Shown here piece by piece: positions 1 through 10,422 of a stretch of DNA of 64,000 bases. A program made the translations under genes and the position numbers. Under the pieces are notes generated by a model that ran no database searches, was not told where the DNA came from, and was given only the letters and a program-made list of their open reading frames with translations. Position 1 is the first letter of the stretch; every line of letters begins with the position of its first letter. The DNA comes from Goodfellowiella coeruleoviolacea. Lineage in GTDB: Bacteria > Actinomycetota > Actinomycetes > Mycobacteriales > Pseudonocardiaceae. The stretch lies in NCBI RefSeq assembly GCF_024171785.1, contig NZ_JAMTCK010000003.1, forward strand, positions 124,001 through 188,000, read 5' to 3'.

Positions 1-1
1 G

Positions 2-2187
2 GCGGCGCTGGTTGGCGCGCTCACCGCGGCCACCAACCAGCTCGCCGCCGCCCAGTTCGCCACGACTGGCCACTGGGTGTTCAACTCCGCGCTCCAGACG
101 GTGTTCCACGTCGACGGCGCGACCACCAACATCGACGCGCGCGCCGCCGTGCCCGGTGATCCCGGCAGCCAGGTGGTGCAGGGCGACAACAGCGGGTACG
201 TGGTCGGCGGCAGCCAGATCACCGAGTTCGACAAAGCTGGCCTCGCGCCGCAGCGGACGATGACCCCGCCCGCGGCCGAGGTGCCGCTGGGCATCGAGGT
301 CGTTGGCGGGCCGTACCTGGTGTACCGGAACGCGGGCAAGATCGTGCGGCTCGGCGACCCGCCGGCCACGGTGTCCGCGGGCGGCCCGGTCAGCGACCCG
401 GTGGCCACCGAGGACGGCACGCTGTGGCTGCACCGCACCGGGGTGGGCGTGATCTGCACGCTGCCCAGGGACGCGGACAGCGTGTCGGCGTGCCCGGTGT
501 CCGTGCCCGGCGACCACGCCGGGGCGCTGGCCCTGGTCGGCGACCGGCCCACCTTCGTGGACCTGTTCGCCGGCACGCTGCACCCGATCGCCGGGGACCA
601 GCTGGGCGCGGGTGTGCCGATCGGCGTTCCGCTCTCGCCGAACTCGCGCCTCGCCGCCAACGACGTGGCCGGGCGGGTGGTCATCCTCGACCCGGCCCGG
701 CACAGCATCGTGCTGGCCGACACCGCGAACCCGCCGGCCCCGCCGGTGACCGTGGCGCTGCCCGGCGGCGACTACGACGGCCCGCTGTCCACCGGTTCGG
801 CGGTCGTCCTCGTCGACCGGCGGAACGGCAGCGTGCTGACGTTCGGCGCGGACGGCACCAGGAAGGACGAGAAGCCGATCCGGCGGCAGCCCGGAGAGCG
901 GCAGCCCGGCCCACAGCGGCAGCCCGGACAGCAGCAGCCCGGACAACCCCGGCTCAGCCGCGGCGAGGACGACCGGGTGTACGTGGAGGACGCCGAGGGC
1001 ACGCAGGTGTTGGTGGTGGCCGAGGACGGCAGCGTCCGGGACGTCCCGGTGCTCGGCACGCCCGAGGTGCCGGCCCCGCAACCCGACGAGCGGACCGACC
1101 AGCGCCAGGACCAGTCGGTCGCGCTGCCCGCCGACCAGCCCGGGGCTCAGCCGGGAAACCAGCGGGCAGGGCCGCCGCGCACCGACCAGCGTGCTCCGGT
1201 CACCCCGCCGCGCACCGCCGCCCAGCCGCCGCCCGCCCAGCCGCCACCCACACCGCGGCCACCCGCCCAGAAACCGCCGGAGCAGCCACCCACCCAGCCA
1301 CCGAGTCCGCCGGGCGCGCCGACCGAGGTGTCGGCCTCGGCCGGGGACGGGTCGGCCACGGTGACCTGGGCGCCGGCCCCGAACAACCGGGCGCCGATCA
1401 CCGCCTACCGGGTGTCCTGGCAGGCCAGCAACGGCCGGACCGGCGAGATCACCGTGGCCGGCACCGCGCGTCGGGCGACCGTCACCGGCCTGGCCAACGG
1501 CGTGCGCCACACGCTCACCGTGGCGGCGACCAACCGGGTCGGCACCGGCCCAGGCGCGTCGGCCGACCCGGTGACCCCGACCGCCCCGGTCTCCCCGGCC
1601 GACGCACCGACCAACCTGAAGGCCACGTACGACGTGGACGACCGGCCGACCCGCGACGTCCAGCTGAGCTGGCGGCAGCCCGCGCTCAACGGCGGCACGC
1701 TGGTGCACTACGAGGTCACCGGCACCGGCCTGGGCACCCGCCAGGTGACCGGAACGCAGACCGTGTACCCGCAGCTGGAGGCGGCTCGCGTGTACACCTT
1801 CACGGTGCGCGCGGTGACCAGGACGCCGGACGGGCAGCTCCGCACCGGCGAGTCCGCGTCGCTGACGGTCAAGGACGAGCAGCCGGCGACCCCCACCGCC
1901 ACGGTCGCGATCAGCCGGGGGCGGGACGGCGAGACCGACAACTGCCATCCGCCGCAGTGCTCGTTCATCAACGCGGCCATCACCGGCCTGGAGCCCAACA
2001 CCCGCTATGCCATCAGGCTCAGCTCCACCAGCAACACCAACGTCCGGACCGAGCACTTCACCACCAACGCGAGCGGTTCGGCCAACTACAACCAGCTCAA
2101 CTACGACGTGCCAGGGGAAACCGTGTGGATCGCGGTGCGCACGCCCGACGGCTGGGTCGAGTCCAACAAGATCTACTGGGAGCGCCA

Positions 2188-2191
<4 letters not shown>
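2..2191 (+). CDS. Fibronectin type III domain protein, 5' end cut off by the window
   Basis: The reading frame is open from the first full codon, so the N-terminus lies outside; about 729 residues are visible. The visible N-terminal half is a repetitive beta-rich region (nt 77-1060) resembling a beta-propeller-like extracellular domain. A Gln/Pro/Arg-rich low-complexity linker follows (nt 880-1310). Then come two fibronectin type III domains (nt about 1312-1590 and 1597-1890, with the typical APTxV start and TVTWAPAPNN core) and a C-terminal beta domain with CHPPQC. The stop overlaps the start of the MoxR gene (ATGA, 2188-2191), so the two are translationally coupled. It is probably an exported or membrane-anchored surface protein belonging to the MoxR/DUF58/transglutaminase cluster. 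Exact role unknown. Confidence 0.85.
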
Positions 2192-3159
<968 letters not shown>

Positions 3160-3161
3160 CC

Positions 3162-4304
3162 ATGCGGTTGACCAGGCGCGGGTGCGCCGTGCTCGGCGCC
3201 TCGACCGTGCTGTGCGGGATCGGCCAGCTGGCCGGGTACCCGCTGTTCCTCGCCCTGGGGGCGGCCGGTGTCGGCGCGGTGGCCGCCGCGCTGGCGGTGA
3301 CCGGCAGCCGGCCCCGGGTGAGCGTGGTCCGGGAGGTGTACCCGGACCGGGTCGAGCGGGGCCGACCGGCCTCGCTCACCCTGCGGGTGCGCAACCCGGG
3401 CACCCGCAGGCAGGCCGCGTTCACCGCGGTCGACCGGGTGGGCACCGGGCAGCTGGTGGTGGCGGTGCGCTCGCTCGCGCCCGGCGCCGAGGTCCCGTAC
3501 CTCAACGAGCTGCCCACCGGGCGGCGGGGCCGGCACCAGATCGGTCCGCTCACCCTCAGCCGCACCGACGCGCTCGGTCTCGGCGAGAGCCGACTGTCCA
3601 TTGGCGACACCGCCGTGCTGTGGGTGTACCCGCGCACCCACCCGGTGCGCGCGCTGGCCGGCGGCCGTCCCCGGCACCACCACGAGGGCGTGACCACCGT
3701 CGCGTCCCCGCGCGGCTCGCTGGACCTGCGGGAGGTGCGCGAGTACGTGCCCGGCGACGAGGTGCGGCACCTGCACTGGAAGGCCACGGCGCGGACCGGG
3801 ACGCTGATGATCCGCGACTACGTCGACCCGAACCAGCCGCGGTTCACCGCGCTGCTGGACAACCGGCCGGACGGCCGAGGACCGGAGCGGTTCGAGGACG
3901 CCGTGGAGATCGCGGCGTCGCTGCTGGTCGCGGCGGCCAAGGCGGACCACCGCTGTCGCCTGGTCACCGCCAGCGGCGTGGACGTCGCCACCGCGCCCGG
4001 TGCTGTCTCGGCGCGGCTGCTGCTGGACGAGCTGTGCGTGCTGGACCGGGCGGACGACCAGGGGCTGCCCCTGGTGCCGGCGGCGCTGTCGCTGGCCGGC
4101 GGCGGCCAGCTGGTGGTGGTCACCTCGGCGGTGTCGGCGGCGGACAGCGCCGCGCTCGCGGCGACCCGAACCCGGTTCACCGATCTCGTGGTGGTCGTCC
4201 TCGGGGCGGACGCGGCGGCGCTGGCGGTGCCCGGGGCCAGGGTGCTGCCGGCCCGGGACGCGGCCGACGCCGCCCGGCGCTGGCACGAGGTGGTCACCGC
4301 ATGA
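3162..4304 (+). CDS. DUF58 domain protein
   Basis: 380 residues. Two hydrophobic N-terminal segments (about residues 8-25 and 27-45) anchor it in the membrane. A beta-rich region follows, and then the DUF58 signature with REYVPGDEVR and LHWKATAR near residues 193-211, followed by a von Willebrand A-like C-terminal half. DUF58 proteins accompany MoxR ATPases; their biochemical role is undefined, but they resemble vWA-type partners of AAA+ proteins. The start lies three bases after the MoxR stop and the stop overlaps the next ATG (ATGA at 4301-4304), so it is part of one coupled operon. Confidence 0.92.
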   Translation: MRLTRRGCAVLGASTVLCGIGQLAGYPLFLALGAAGVGAVAAALAVTGSRPRVSVVREVYPDRVERGRPASLTLRVRNPGTRRQAAFTAVDRVGTGQLVVAVRSLAPGAEVPYLNELPTGRRGRHQIGPLTLSRTDALGLGESRLSIGDTAVLWVYPRTHPVRALAGGRPRHHHEGVTTVASPRGSLDLREVREYVPGDEVRHLHWKATARTGTLMIRDYVDPNQPRFTALLDNRPDGRGPERFEDAVEIAASLLVAAAKADHRCRLVTASGVDVATAPGAVSARLLLDELCVLDRADDQGLPLVPAALSLAGGGQLVVVTSAVSAADSAALAATRTRFTDLVVVVLGADAAALAVPGARVLPARDAADAARRWHEVVTA

Positions 4305-6496
4305 GGGAGCGCGTCCTCGTCGGCTGTGCGCTGCTCGCCGCGGCCATCCCGGGGCTGCTGTTCGCCCCGGTGTTCGGGTGGCGGGCACTGGTGGCGCCGA
4401 TCGCGGTGGTGCTCGTCGGCTGCTACCTGGTGGTGGAGCTGTGCGTCCGGTTCCCGCCGCTGCGGCCGTGGCGCCCGCTGCTCGCGCTGGTGGTCGGCCT
4501 GCTCGGGGTGGCCGAGGTGGAACTGCGCGACACCACGCTGGGCGGGCTGCCGACCGGGGCCACGCTGCGGGCGCTCGGCGCGGGCGTGACCCAGTCCTGG
4601 CAGCTCGCGTTGCAGTCCACCTGGCCGGTGCGCCCCGACGCCGAGGTGCTGCTGTTCGTCCCGCTGGTCGTGCTGGTCACGGCCGTGCTGGGGATCGAGG
4701 CGCTGCGCTGGCCGGCGGTGGCCGCGCTGCCCGGGGTGGCGGCACTGGGGCTCAGCCAGGTGTTCACCGCCGTGACCGGACCGGTGGCGACCGCGGTCGG
4801 ACTCGGCTGCGCGGTGGTCGTCGCCGGGCTGCTCGTGGCGTCCCGACCGCGACCGGGCCAGCCCCAACCGAACCAGCCCCAACCGAACCAGCCCCAACCG
4901 AACCAGCCCCAACCGTCCCGGCGGGCAGCGGCGGGTGCCCCGGCGGCACGCGGCCGGGGCGCGGCCGCGGTGCTGGCGCTGCCCACCGCGGTCGTGGCGG
5001 TGATCGCCGCGGTCGCCGTCACGACCGTCACCCAGGGGCGGCAGCCGGCGTACTCGGTGCACCAGGACTACGCGGCGCCGGCGCCGCTGCCCCGGGCGGT
5101 CAGCCCGCTGGCCGAGCTGGCGGCGCGGCTGGAGAACCCGGATGTCCCGGTGTTCAGCTACACCGGCGCCGGCCGGGCCGACCGCTGGCGCCTGGTCGTG
5201 CTCACCGACTTCACCGGGGTCACCTGGACGCCGCCCGACCGGTACCGCAGGCTCGGCGCCCAGGTCGGCCCGCAGCCGGTGGTCACCGTGCCGACCGCGC
5301 CGCGCTCGGCCCGGCTCACCCTGCTGCCCGGCCTCGGCGACGGGCCCTGGCTGCCCAGCCAGGCCATGCCGGCCTCGGTCACCGGTGCCGCGCCGCTGAT
5401 CGAACCGGCGTCCGGCGTGCTGCTGCTGCCGGACCGGCCCGGCCCGGCGGACTACGGGCTGAGCTGGTGGGAACCCGAGGTCGACCAGGCCGCGCTGGCC
5501 GGGGCCGCGGTGGACCCGGGCGCGGTGTCCGAGGGCGGCCTCGGGGTGGTCCCGCCCGGCATCGCCGAGCTGGCGCGCACCGCCACCGGTGGGAAGCGCC
5601 CGTCGTTCGAGTCGGCGCTGGTGCTGGAGCAGTACCTGAGCCAGAACTACAAGGTGGCCACCGGCGCGAACCTGCCCACCGGCAGCGCCTGGCCGCAACT
5701 GCGCGAGTTCCTGCTGACCAGCAAGCGGGGCACCAGCGAGCAGTTCGCCGCCGCCTACGTGGCGCTGGCACGCGTCGTGGGCATCCCGGCCCGGCTCGCG
5801 GTCGGCTACCGCGCGCCGCGGAACTCGGCCGGCGACCCGGTGGTGGTGCACAACCGCGATGCCCTGGCCTGGCCGGAGGTGGCGGTCGCCGGGGTCGGCT
5901 GGGTTCCGCTCGACCCGACCGGCACGGCGGCCGGCGCCGGCGCGGCGGCCACCAGCCTCGGCGCGGTGACCGCGCAGCTGCGCGCCGCACTGCCGCCACC
6001 GGACCCGAGCAACCCGGCACCGCCCGAACCCGCCGTGCCCGACGAGGCGGCTCCCGTCCCCGGCCCGCCGTTCCCGGTGCTGCCGGTCCTGCTCGGCGGG
6101 CTCGCCGTGGTCGTGCTGGCGCTGGTGGGAATCCCGCTGCTGAAGGCGGTCCGCACGGTGCGCCGCCGTCGGCGGCCGGGCCCCCGGGGCGTGGTGGCGG
6201 CCTGGCTGGAGGCCAGGGACCTGCTGCGCGCGCACGGTGCCCGGATCACCCCCGGGATGACCGTGCGCGACCTGGCCACCGCGGTGGCCCCGACCGCCGG
6301 ACAGTCCGTTGTGGACGGTCTGCTGCGACTGGCCGGCCGGGTGGACACCGCGCTGTGGTCGGGCGCGGGCGCGAGTGCCGCGACCGTGAACGAGGCGTGG
6401 GCGGCCGTCCGGGACATCCGGCGCGGTCTGGCCGCCCGCCCGAGGCTCGCCCGGCTGCGCGCGGTGTTCGACCCGAGGGGTCTGTTCCGGCGATGA
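4301..6496 (+). CDS. TgpA-like membrane protein with a degenerate transglutaminase domain
   Basis: 731 residues. Several N-terminal transmembrane segments (within residues 1-190), a Gln-Pro-Asn repeat linker (about residues 187-206), another membrane segment, a periplasmic/extracellular domain, a transglutaminase-like core (about 470-545), one more membrane segment near 590-610 and a cytoplasmic DUF4129-like tail. In the core, the position of the catalytic Cys holds Ser479 (GTSEQFA) and the catalytic His of the HAWxEV motif is Leu522 (LAWPEV), while Asp538 (LDPTG) is kept. It therefore probably lacks transglutaminase/peptidase chemistry and may be structural or binding. Coupled to its neighbours by ATGA overlaps at both ends. 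Confidence 0.9.
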   Translation: MRERVLVGCALLAAAIPGLLFAPVFGWRALVAPIAVVLVGCYLVVELCVRFPPLRPWRPLLALVVGLLGVAEVELRDTTLGGLPTGATLRALGAGVTQSWQLALQSTWPVRPDAEVLLFVPLVVLVTAVLGIEALRWPAVAALPGVAALGLSQVFTAVTGPVATAVGLGCAVVVAGLLVASRPRPGQPQPNQPQPNQPQPNQPQPSRRAAAGAPAARGRGAAAVLALPTAVVAVIAAVAVTTVTQGRQPAYSVHQDYAAPAPLPRAVSPLAELAARLENPDVPVFSYTGAGRADRWRLVVLTDFTGVTWTPPDRYRRLGAQVGPQPVVTVPTAPRSARLTLLPGLGDGPWLPSQAMPASVTGAAPLIEPASGVLLLPDRPGPADYGLSWWEPEVDQAALAGAAVDPGAVSEGGLGVVPPGIAELARTATGGKRPSFESALVLEQYLSQNYKVATGANLPTGSAWPQLREFLLTSKRGTSEQFAAAYVALARVVGIPARLAVGYRAPRNSAGDPVVVHNRDALAWPEVAVAGVGWVPLDPTGTAAGAGAAATSLGAVTAQLRAALPPPDPSNPAPPEPAVPDEAAPVPGPPFPVLPVLLGGLAVVVLALVGIPLLKAVRTVRRRRRPGPRGVVAAWLEARDLLRAHGARITPGMTVRDLATAVAPTAGQSVVDGLLRLAGRVDTALWSGAGASAATVNEAWAAVRDIRRGLAARPRLARLRAVFDPRGLFRR
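4862..4915 (+). repeat. 15-base tandem repeat inside the transglutaminase-like gene
   Basis: Three full copies and one partial copy of the unit CCCCAACCGAACCAG. It encodes a Gln-Pro-Asn-Gln-Pro linker between the first membrane block and the rest of the protein. The unit is a multiple of three, so copy-number changes would preserve the frame. Confidence 0.9.
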
Positions 6497-7776
6497 GGCA
6501 GCTCGCTCGGGGACCGGTCGCCACCGTGCACGCCGCGGTGGTCGGCGGCCAACCCGTCGCGCTGAAGGTCTTTCCCGCCCGGTTCGACCGGCGGACCCTG
6601 GCCGCGGTCGAGCGGGACCGGGCCAGGCTGGCGGCGGTGGCGGCGTCCGCGCCGATCCTGCCGGTGGACGGCGTCGGCCTGTGCGAGGGGCGCCACGCCC
6701 TGCGGATGGAGCTGTGCCCGGAGTCGCTGTCGGCCCGGGTGCGGCGGACCGGCGCGCTCGCCGCGCCCGACGTGGTGGTGTTGGGCCACGCGCTGGCGCG
6801 AGCGCTGTGCGCCGCCCACCGGGTGGGCGTGCTGCACGGCGGCGTCAGCCCGGACAACGTGCTGTTCCGCGCCTCGGGCGAGCCGGTGCTCGCCGACTTC
6901 GGCGTGCCGCTGCGCGAGGCGTTCCCGCGTGACCCGCTGCACGCCATCGAGTGCGTGCCGCCGGAGACGTTGCGCACCGGTGTGGTGACCGCGCACACCG
7001 ACCTGTACGGGCTGGGCGCGGTGCTGCACTTCGCGTTGACCGGTCAGTCCCCGCACCCCGGCCGGCTCGGCGAACAGCCGGGCGACCGGGTGCTGCGGGT
7101 GTTGGGCAGCCCGGTGCCCGCGATCAGCCGCGCCGACGTCCCAGTTGAACTGTCCACAGTGGTCGCCCGCCTGCTCGCCGCCGATCCGGACCACCGGCCG
7201 GGCGATGCCGCGTGGGTGGTGGACCGGCTGGCCGGCATGCTGCCGCGTCCCCGGATCGGCCCGCCGGCCGCTCCCGCGGCACCCGATGCCCCGGTGGCCG
7301 GTGCGGTGTCCGCTGAGTCCGACGCGCCCACCGGGCCGGTGCCCCGGCCCCGGCCCCGCCGCCTGCTGCTGGCTGGCGCGGTGGCACTGGCCGGTCTGCT
7401 GACCGCGGCGGTGTTCGGGGTCGCCCTGCGCGGCCGACCCCCGCTGCCGGGACCGCCACCGCCCTCCCCGGCCGCCACCGGGCCCGCACTGGAGTTGGCC
7501 GAGCCCAGTGACCTCGGCGACCACGTGGTGCTGAGCTGGACGGGCGGGGACGGCCTCGACTTCGTGGTGGTGGTCGTGGGCGACGGCGAGCCGAGCCGCT
7601 ACCTGATCGCGCAGCGCAACCGCACCATGCGGGTTTCGGTCGAACCGGGCCGGAAGTACTGCTTCCAGGTTCGCGCCACGGACAGCGACCGGGTGTACCT
7701 GTCCCAGCCCAGGGGTGTGCGCGGCGCGGTCTGCCCGACCAGCCCGCGAACCGGTCCCGCCGACCAGGGAGGTTGA
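6493..7776 (+). CDS. Membrane-anchored protein kinase-like protein, probable pseudokinase
   Basis: 427 residues. The N-terminal 265 residues have a Ser/Thr kinase fold: ALKVF with Lys25, a catalytic-loop region at 115-122 and ADFG at 134-137. The catalytic loop reads HGGVSPDN instead of HRDxKPxN, so the proton-acceptor Asp (position 117) and the usual Lys (119) are missing. No glycine-rich loop is visible at the N-terminus. A Pro/Ala linker, one transmembrane helix (about 289-311) and an extracellular FN3-like domain ending in a Cys pair follow. It looks like a receptor-type pseudokinase that senses or docks rather than phosphorylates. Its start overlaps the previous stop (ATGA at 6493-6496). 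Confidence 0.85.
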   Translation: MRQLARGPVATVHAAVVGGQPVALKVFPARFDRRTLAAVERDRARLAAVAASAPILPVDGVGLCEGRHALRMELCPESLSARVRRTGALAAPDVVVLGHALARALCAAHRVGVLHGGVSPDNVLFRASGEPVLADFGVPLREAFPRDPLHAIECVPPETLRTGVVTAHTDLYGLGAVLHFALTGQSPHPGRLGEQPGDRVLRVLGSPVPAISRADVPVELSTVVARLLAADPDHRPGDAAWVVDRLAGMLPRPRIGPPAAPAAPDAPVAGAVSAESDAPTGPVPRPRPRRLLLAGAVALAGLLTAAVFGVALRGRPPLPGPPPPSPAATGPALELAEPSDLGDHVVLSWTGGDGLDFVVVVVGDGEPSRYLIAQRNRTMRVSVEPGRKYCFQVRATDSDRVYLSQPRGVRGAVCPTSPRTGPADQGG

Positions 7777-7777
7777 T

Positions 7778-8572
7778 GTGCAGCCGGAGTTCAGGTACGA
7801 GGACGGGAAGTGGCTGCCCAAGGGCCACGGCAGCCTGGCCAACGGGGTGCCCCGGTCGGTTGCCGGCGCGGTGTCCGCGTTGGCGCTGAGTGGTGGCTAC
7901 TCGGTCCGCCCGCGCGAGGGCCGCGTTGTCTACTTCGGACGGAACCGGCCCGAGGTGCACGTGTGCATCGGCGAGGACGACCGGCAGGTCAGCCGGCAGC
8001 AGGGAGTGCTGACCTACCAGCGGGGGCACTGGTGGCTCAGCAACACCGGGCGGCGCCCCATCCGGGTGCGCCGGTCCCAGTGGCTGTTCGCCAACGACGC
8101 GGCCATCCCCCTGGCCAACGGGTTCACCCCGCTGTTCGTCCCGGGTTCCGGTGACCGCGAGCACCTGCTGGAGGTGTACGTCACCGGGCCCGACGGCAGC
8201 CAGCCGCTGAGCCGGCACGACGCGGAGACCGAAGTGCCCCGGCCGCACCGGCTCACCCCCGAGGAGCGGCTGATCCTCATCGTGCTCGGCCAGCGCTACC
8301 TGCTGCACGAGCCCAACGCCAAACCACTGACCTGGCAGCAGGCAGCCGAACAGCTCGCCGAACTGCGACCGGCCGCCGGCTGGACCAAGCGCAAGGTCGA
8401 GCACCGGGTCGCCGCCGTCCGGGACCGGCTCTCCCGCTCGGGGGTGCCCGGCCTGACCCGCGAGGAGGTCGGCGAGCCGGTCGGCAACTCCCTCAACGAC
8501 AACCTGATCAAGGAACTCGTCCGCTCGACCACCCTGGTGCCCCCGGACCTCGCCGCCCTCGACCCGCGCTGA
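7778..8572 (+). CDS. FHA domain protein
   Basis: 264 residues from a GTG preceded by AGGGAGG with good spacing; the frame is open further upstream but that part overlaps the kinase gene. An FHA domain spans about residues 45-115, with Gly54-Arg55 and the VSRQQ loop (Ser72, Arg73) typical of phosphothreonine readers. The C-terminal half (about 155-264, RLTPEERL onward) resembles a helical winged-helix-like region. It is the last gene of the six-gene cluster, two bases after the kinase-like gene. The FHA reader probably recognises a phosphorylated partner, though the adjacent kinase looks inactive, so the writer must be elsewhere. Confidence 0.88.
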   Translation: MQPEFRYEDGKWLPKGHGSLANGVPRSVAGAVSALALSGGYSVRPREGRVVYFGRNRPEVHVCIGEDDRQVSRQQGVLTYQRGHWWLSNTGRRPIRVRRSQWLFANDAAIPLANGFTPLFVPGSGDREHLLEVYVTGPDGSQPLSRHDAETEVPRPHRLTPEERLILIVLGQRYLLHEPNAKPLTWQQAAEQLAELRPAAGWTKRKVEHRVAAVRDRLSRSGVPGLTREEVGEPVGNSLNDNLIKELVRSTTLVPPDLAALDPR

Positions 8573-8573
8573 C

Positions 8574-8604
8574 GGGGAACGCCGGACCGGGATCGGCGTT
8601 CCCC
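8574..8604. terminator. Bidirectional hairpin between convergent genes
   Basis: GGGGAACGCCG (8574-8584) and its exact complement CGGCGTTCCCC (8594-8604) flank a 9-base loop. It sits between the FHA gene (+) and the convergent alpha/beta hydrolase gene (-), the expected place for a shared terminator. Confidence 0.75.
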
Positions 8605-8637
8605 GCGCGGGGTGGCGGGCGGCGCGTGGCCGTCGCG

Positions 8638-10155
8638 TCAGCCGCCGATGTCCGAGTGCTCGGCGGCGTCGACGATCGCGGTGGCGTCCTCGGGCAGCAG
8701 GTGGCCGGCGGCCACCGACTCCTGCGCCGCCGCGCGCACCTTGGTCACGTAGTCCGCGTGCGTCGGGTACAGCTGGCTGAGCACCGGTTCGGCCGTGCGC
8801 GGGATCGCCGGGTCGGACGGGTCACCCGAGTTGTGCCGGTCCCACGGGTCGGCGTCGCCGTTCCACGGGTCGCGCGCGCCGTACAGGCCGCAGAACACGC
8901 CACTGCCGCTGGTGCTGCGCGCGCCGGTGAGCGTGCGCGTGGGCACGGCCACGTCGGGCAGGCGGATGCCGCCGAGGGCCAGGCCGGTGCTCGGGTCGCG
9001 CAGGTCGGGGACCAGCACCCGCCCGCTCGCCGGCGCGGCCCCGCCCTGGGCCCACCTGGTCAGGTGGCGCAGTGCGGCGTTCATCGAGTGGTGGCCGGGA
9101 CCGTCGTTGTACGGGGCCGAACCGGCGGCGCAGTCCGGTTGCGGCGCGGCGGCGCCGACCGACTTCTTCAGCGTGGGGTCACCGAGGTCGAAGGCCCACT
9201 GGTCGCCGTGCGCGGTGCCGGCCAGCTCCCAGTGCACGACCCGGTCGGTGTCCGGCTGCCTGGCGGCGGACGCGAGCGGCACGTCGGTCTCGGTGAGCAC
9301 GACGAACGTGGGCGTGGACAGGTCGGTCCGGATCCGCGACGGGTTGGGCATCAGCAGCGTGTCCAGCAGGTCGCCGCTGATGGGCGCGCCCACGGCGCTG
9401 TTGCTGTGGATCAGGAAGCCGTCGTAGACGTTGGCCACCGGGTGGACGGCGTTGACGTAGGTCGTCATGAAGCCGGCCGACTGGGACTCGCCGTCGGCGA
9501 GCAGCGTCCTGACCCGCAGCCCGCCCAACGGGTCCGGCCCGTTCGGGCCGCGCAGTGCCTGCCCGGCCTGGGAGAAGATGTCGTAGGAGTAGGCGTCGCC
9601 GGGGTGGACCAACCGGTCGTAGCGCGCCGGGTCCCAGCCGCGCAGGCCGGCGATGTCACCGAGCCCGCCGTTGACGCCGACCTCCTGCGCGGACACGCCG
9701 ACCCAGGCGTAGCCGCCGCGCAGCAGCTCCTCCCGGGTGAACCAGTAGTCCGGGGAGAGGTCGAGCTGCCCGCTGACGTTGAGCCACTCCACGACCACGG
9801 TGCCGTTGAACTTCGCGGGGTCGGTGGGCCGGCGCACCAGGAGCCGACTCCGGTAGTCGGCGCTGCCGAGCGCGCGCACGGCCCAGTGGCCGGACGAGGT
9901 CCAGATGCCGGCCTTGGCGTAGGAAGTGGCACTGCCCTCGAAGAAGTACTCGCTCTCGGTGTACCCGAACGAGGCGAGGTTCTCGGCGGCGGCCAGGAAC
10001 GGGAAGCCGTGCGTGCCGGCGGGCGGGACGCTGGTCGTCGGACTCGCCGCGGCGGCCTGGGCGGCTGGTGGGGCACTGACCGCGGCGGCGGCGAGCACCG
10101 CCGCCAGCACCGCGGCGGCGACCGGCCGCCGGGGAGACCGGGTGGGTGTGCGCAC
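8638..10155 (-). CDS. Secreted alpha/beta hydrolase-domain protein
   Basis: 505 residues from a GTG preceded by GGAGG; the ATG-initiated longer form begins in untranslated leader. A signal peptide is obvious: RSPRR, an Ala/Val-rich core, then an AQA cleavage site near residue 35. The mature protein matches the actinobacterial alpha/beta hydrolase domain family (Abhydrolase_10-like), with the nucleophile motif GESQS near residue 224, and a late AHGDQW His candidate. Substrate unknown. It is divergent from the TetR-type gene at 10423, which may control it. Confidence 0.82.
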   Translation of the reverse strand: MRTPTRSPRRPVAAAVLAAVLAAAAVSAPPAAQAAAASPTTSVPPAGTHGFPFLAAAENLASFGYTESEYFFEGSATSYAKAGIWTSSGHWAVRALGSADYRSRLLVRRPTDPAKFNGTVVVEWLNVSGQLDLSPDYWFTREELLRGGYAWVGVSAQEVGVNGGLGDIAGLRGWDPARYDRLVHPGDAYSYDIFSQAGQALRGPNGPDPLGGLRVRTLLADGESQSAGFMTTYVNAVHPVANVYDGFLIHSNSAVGAPISGDLLDTLLMPNPSRIRTDLSTPTFVVLTETDVPLASAARQPDTDRVVHWELAGTAHGDQWAFDLGDPTLKKSVGAAAPQPDCAAGSAPYNDGPGHHSMNAALRHLTRWAQGGAAPASGRVLVPDLRDPSTGLALGGIRLPDVAVPTRTLTGARSTSGSGVFCGLYGARDPWNGDADPWDRHNSGDPSDPAIPRTAEPVLSQLYPTHADYVTKVRAAAQESVAAGHLLPEDATAIVDAAEHSDIGG

Positions 10156-10348
10156 GGGGTCACCTCCGGGAGAGGGGTTGGGTGACCCAGTGTCGCCGTT
10201 GGTGACCGCGGTGTGATCGGCGAAACCACGGGTGTCCGGGACGGTGGCCGGTGGGTGCCGCGCGACCGGCCGCCCCAGGGCCGCCACGCGGATCCTCGTC
10301 TCCTTCTCCCCGTCGACTCAGGTGAGGGCGAGGACCCAGCCCGGTTTG

Positions 10349-10371
10349 GACGATCGCGCAAAACGATCGGG
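10349..10371. promoter_or_regulatory. Possible TetR operator
   Basis: GACGATCG (10349-10356) and CGATCGGG (10364-10371) form an imperfect inverted repeat separated by seven bases, upstream of the TetR gene and in the divergent promoter region shared with the hydrolase gene. Position and symmetry fit an autoregulatory operator; this is inference. Confidence 0.4.
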
Positions 10372-10422
10372 TCAGACGTTCGCATGACTCGATCGAGCAA
10401 CCGGGTCGGTAGGGTGCCGCGC

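Noticed and set aside
8626-10185. Long plus-strand open frame opposite the secreted hydrolase
   Set aside because: Gly/Arg/Val/His-rich translation typical of the antisense of a GC-rich gene; the minus-strand gene has signal peptide and family motifs.
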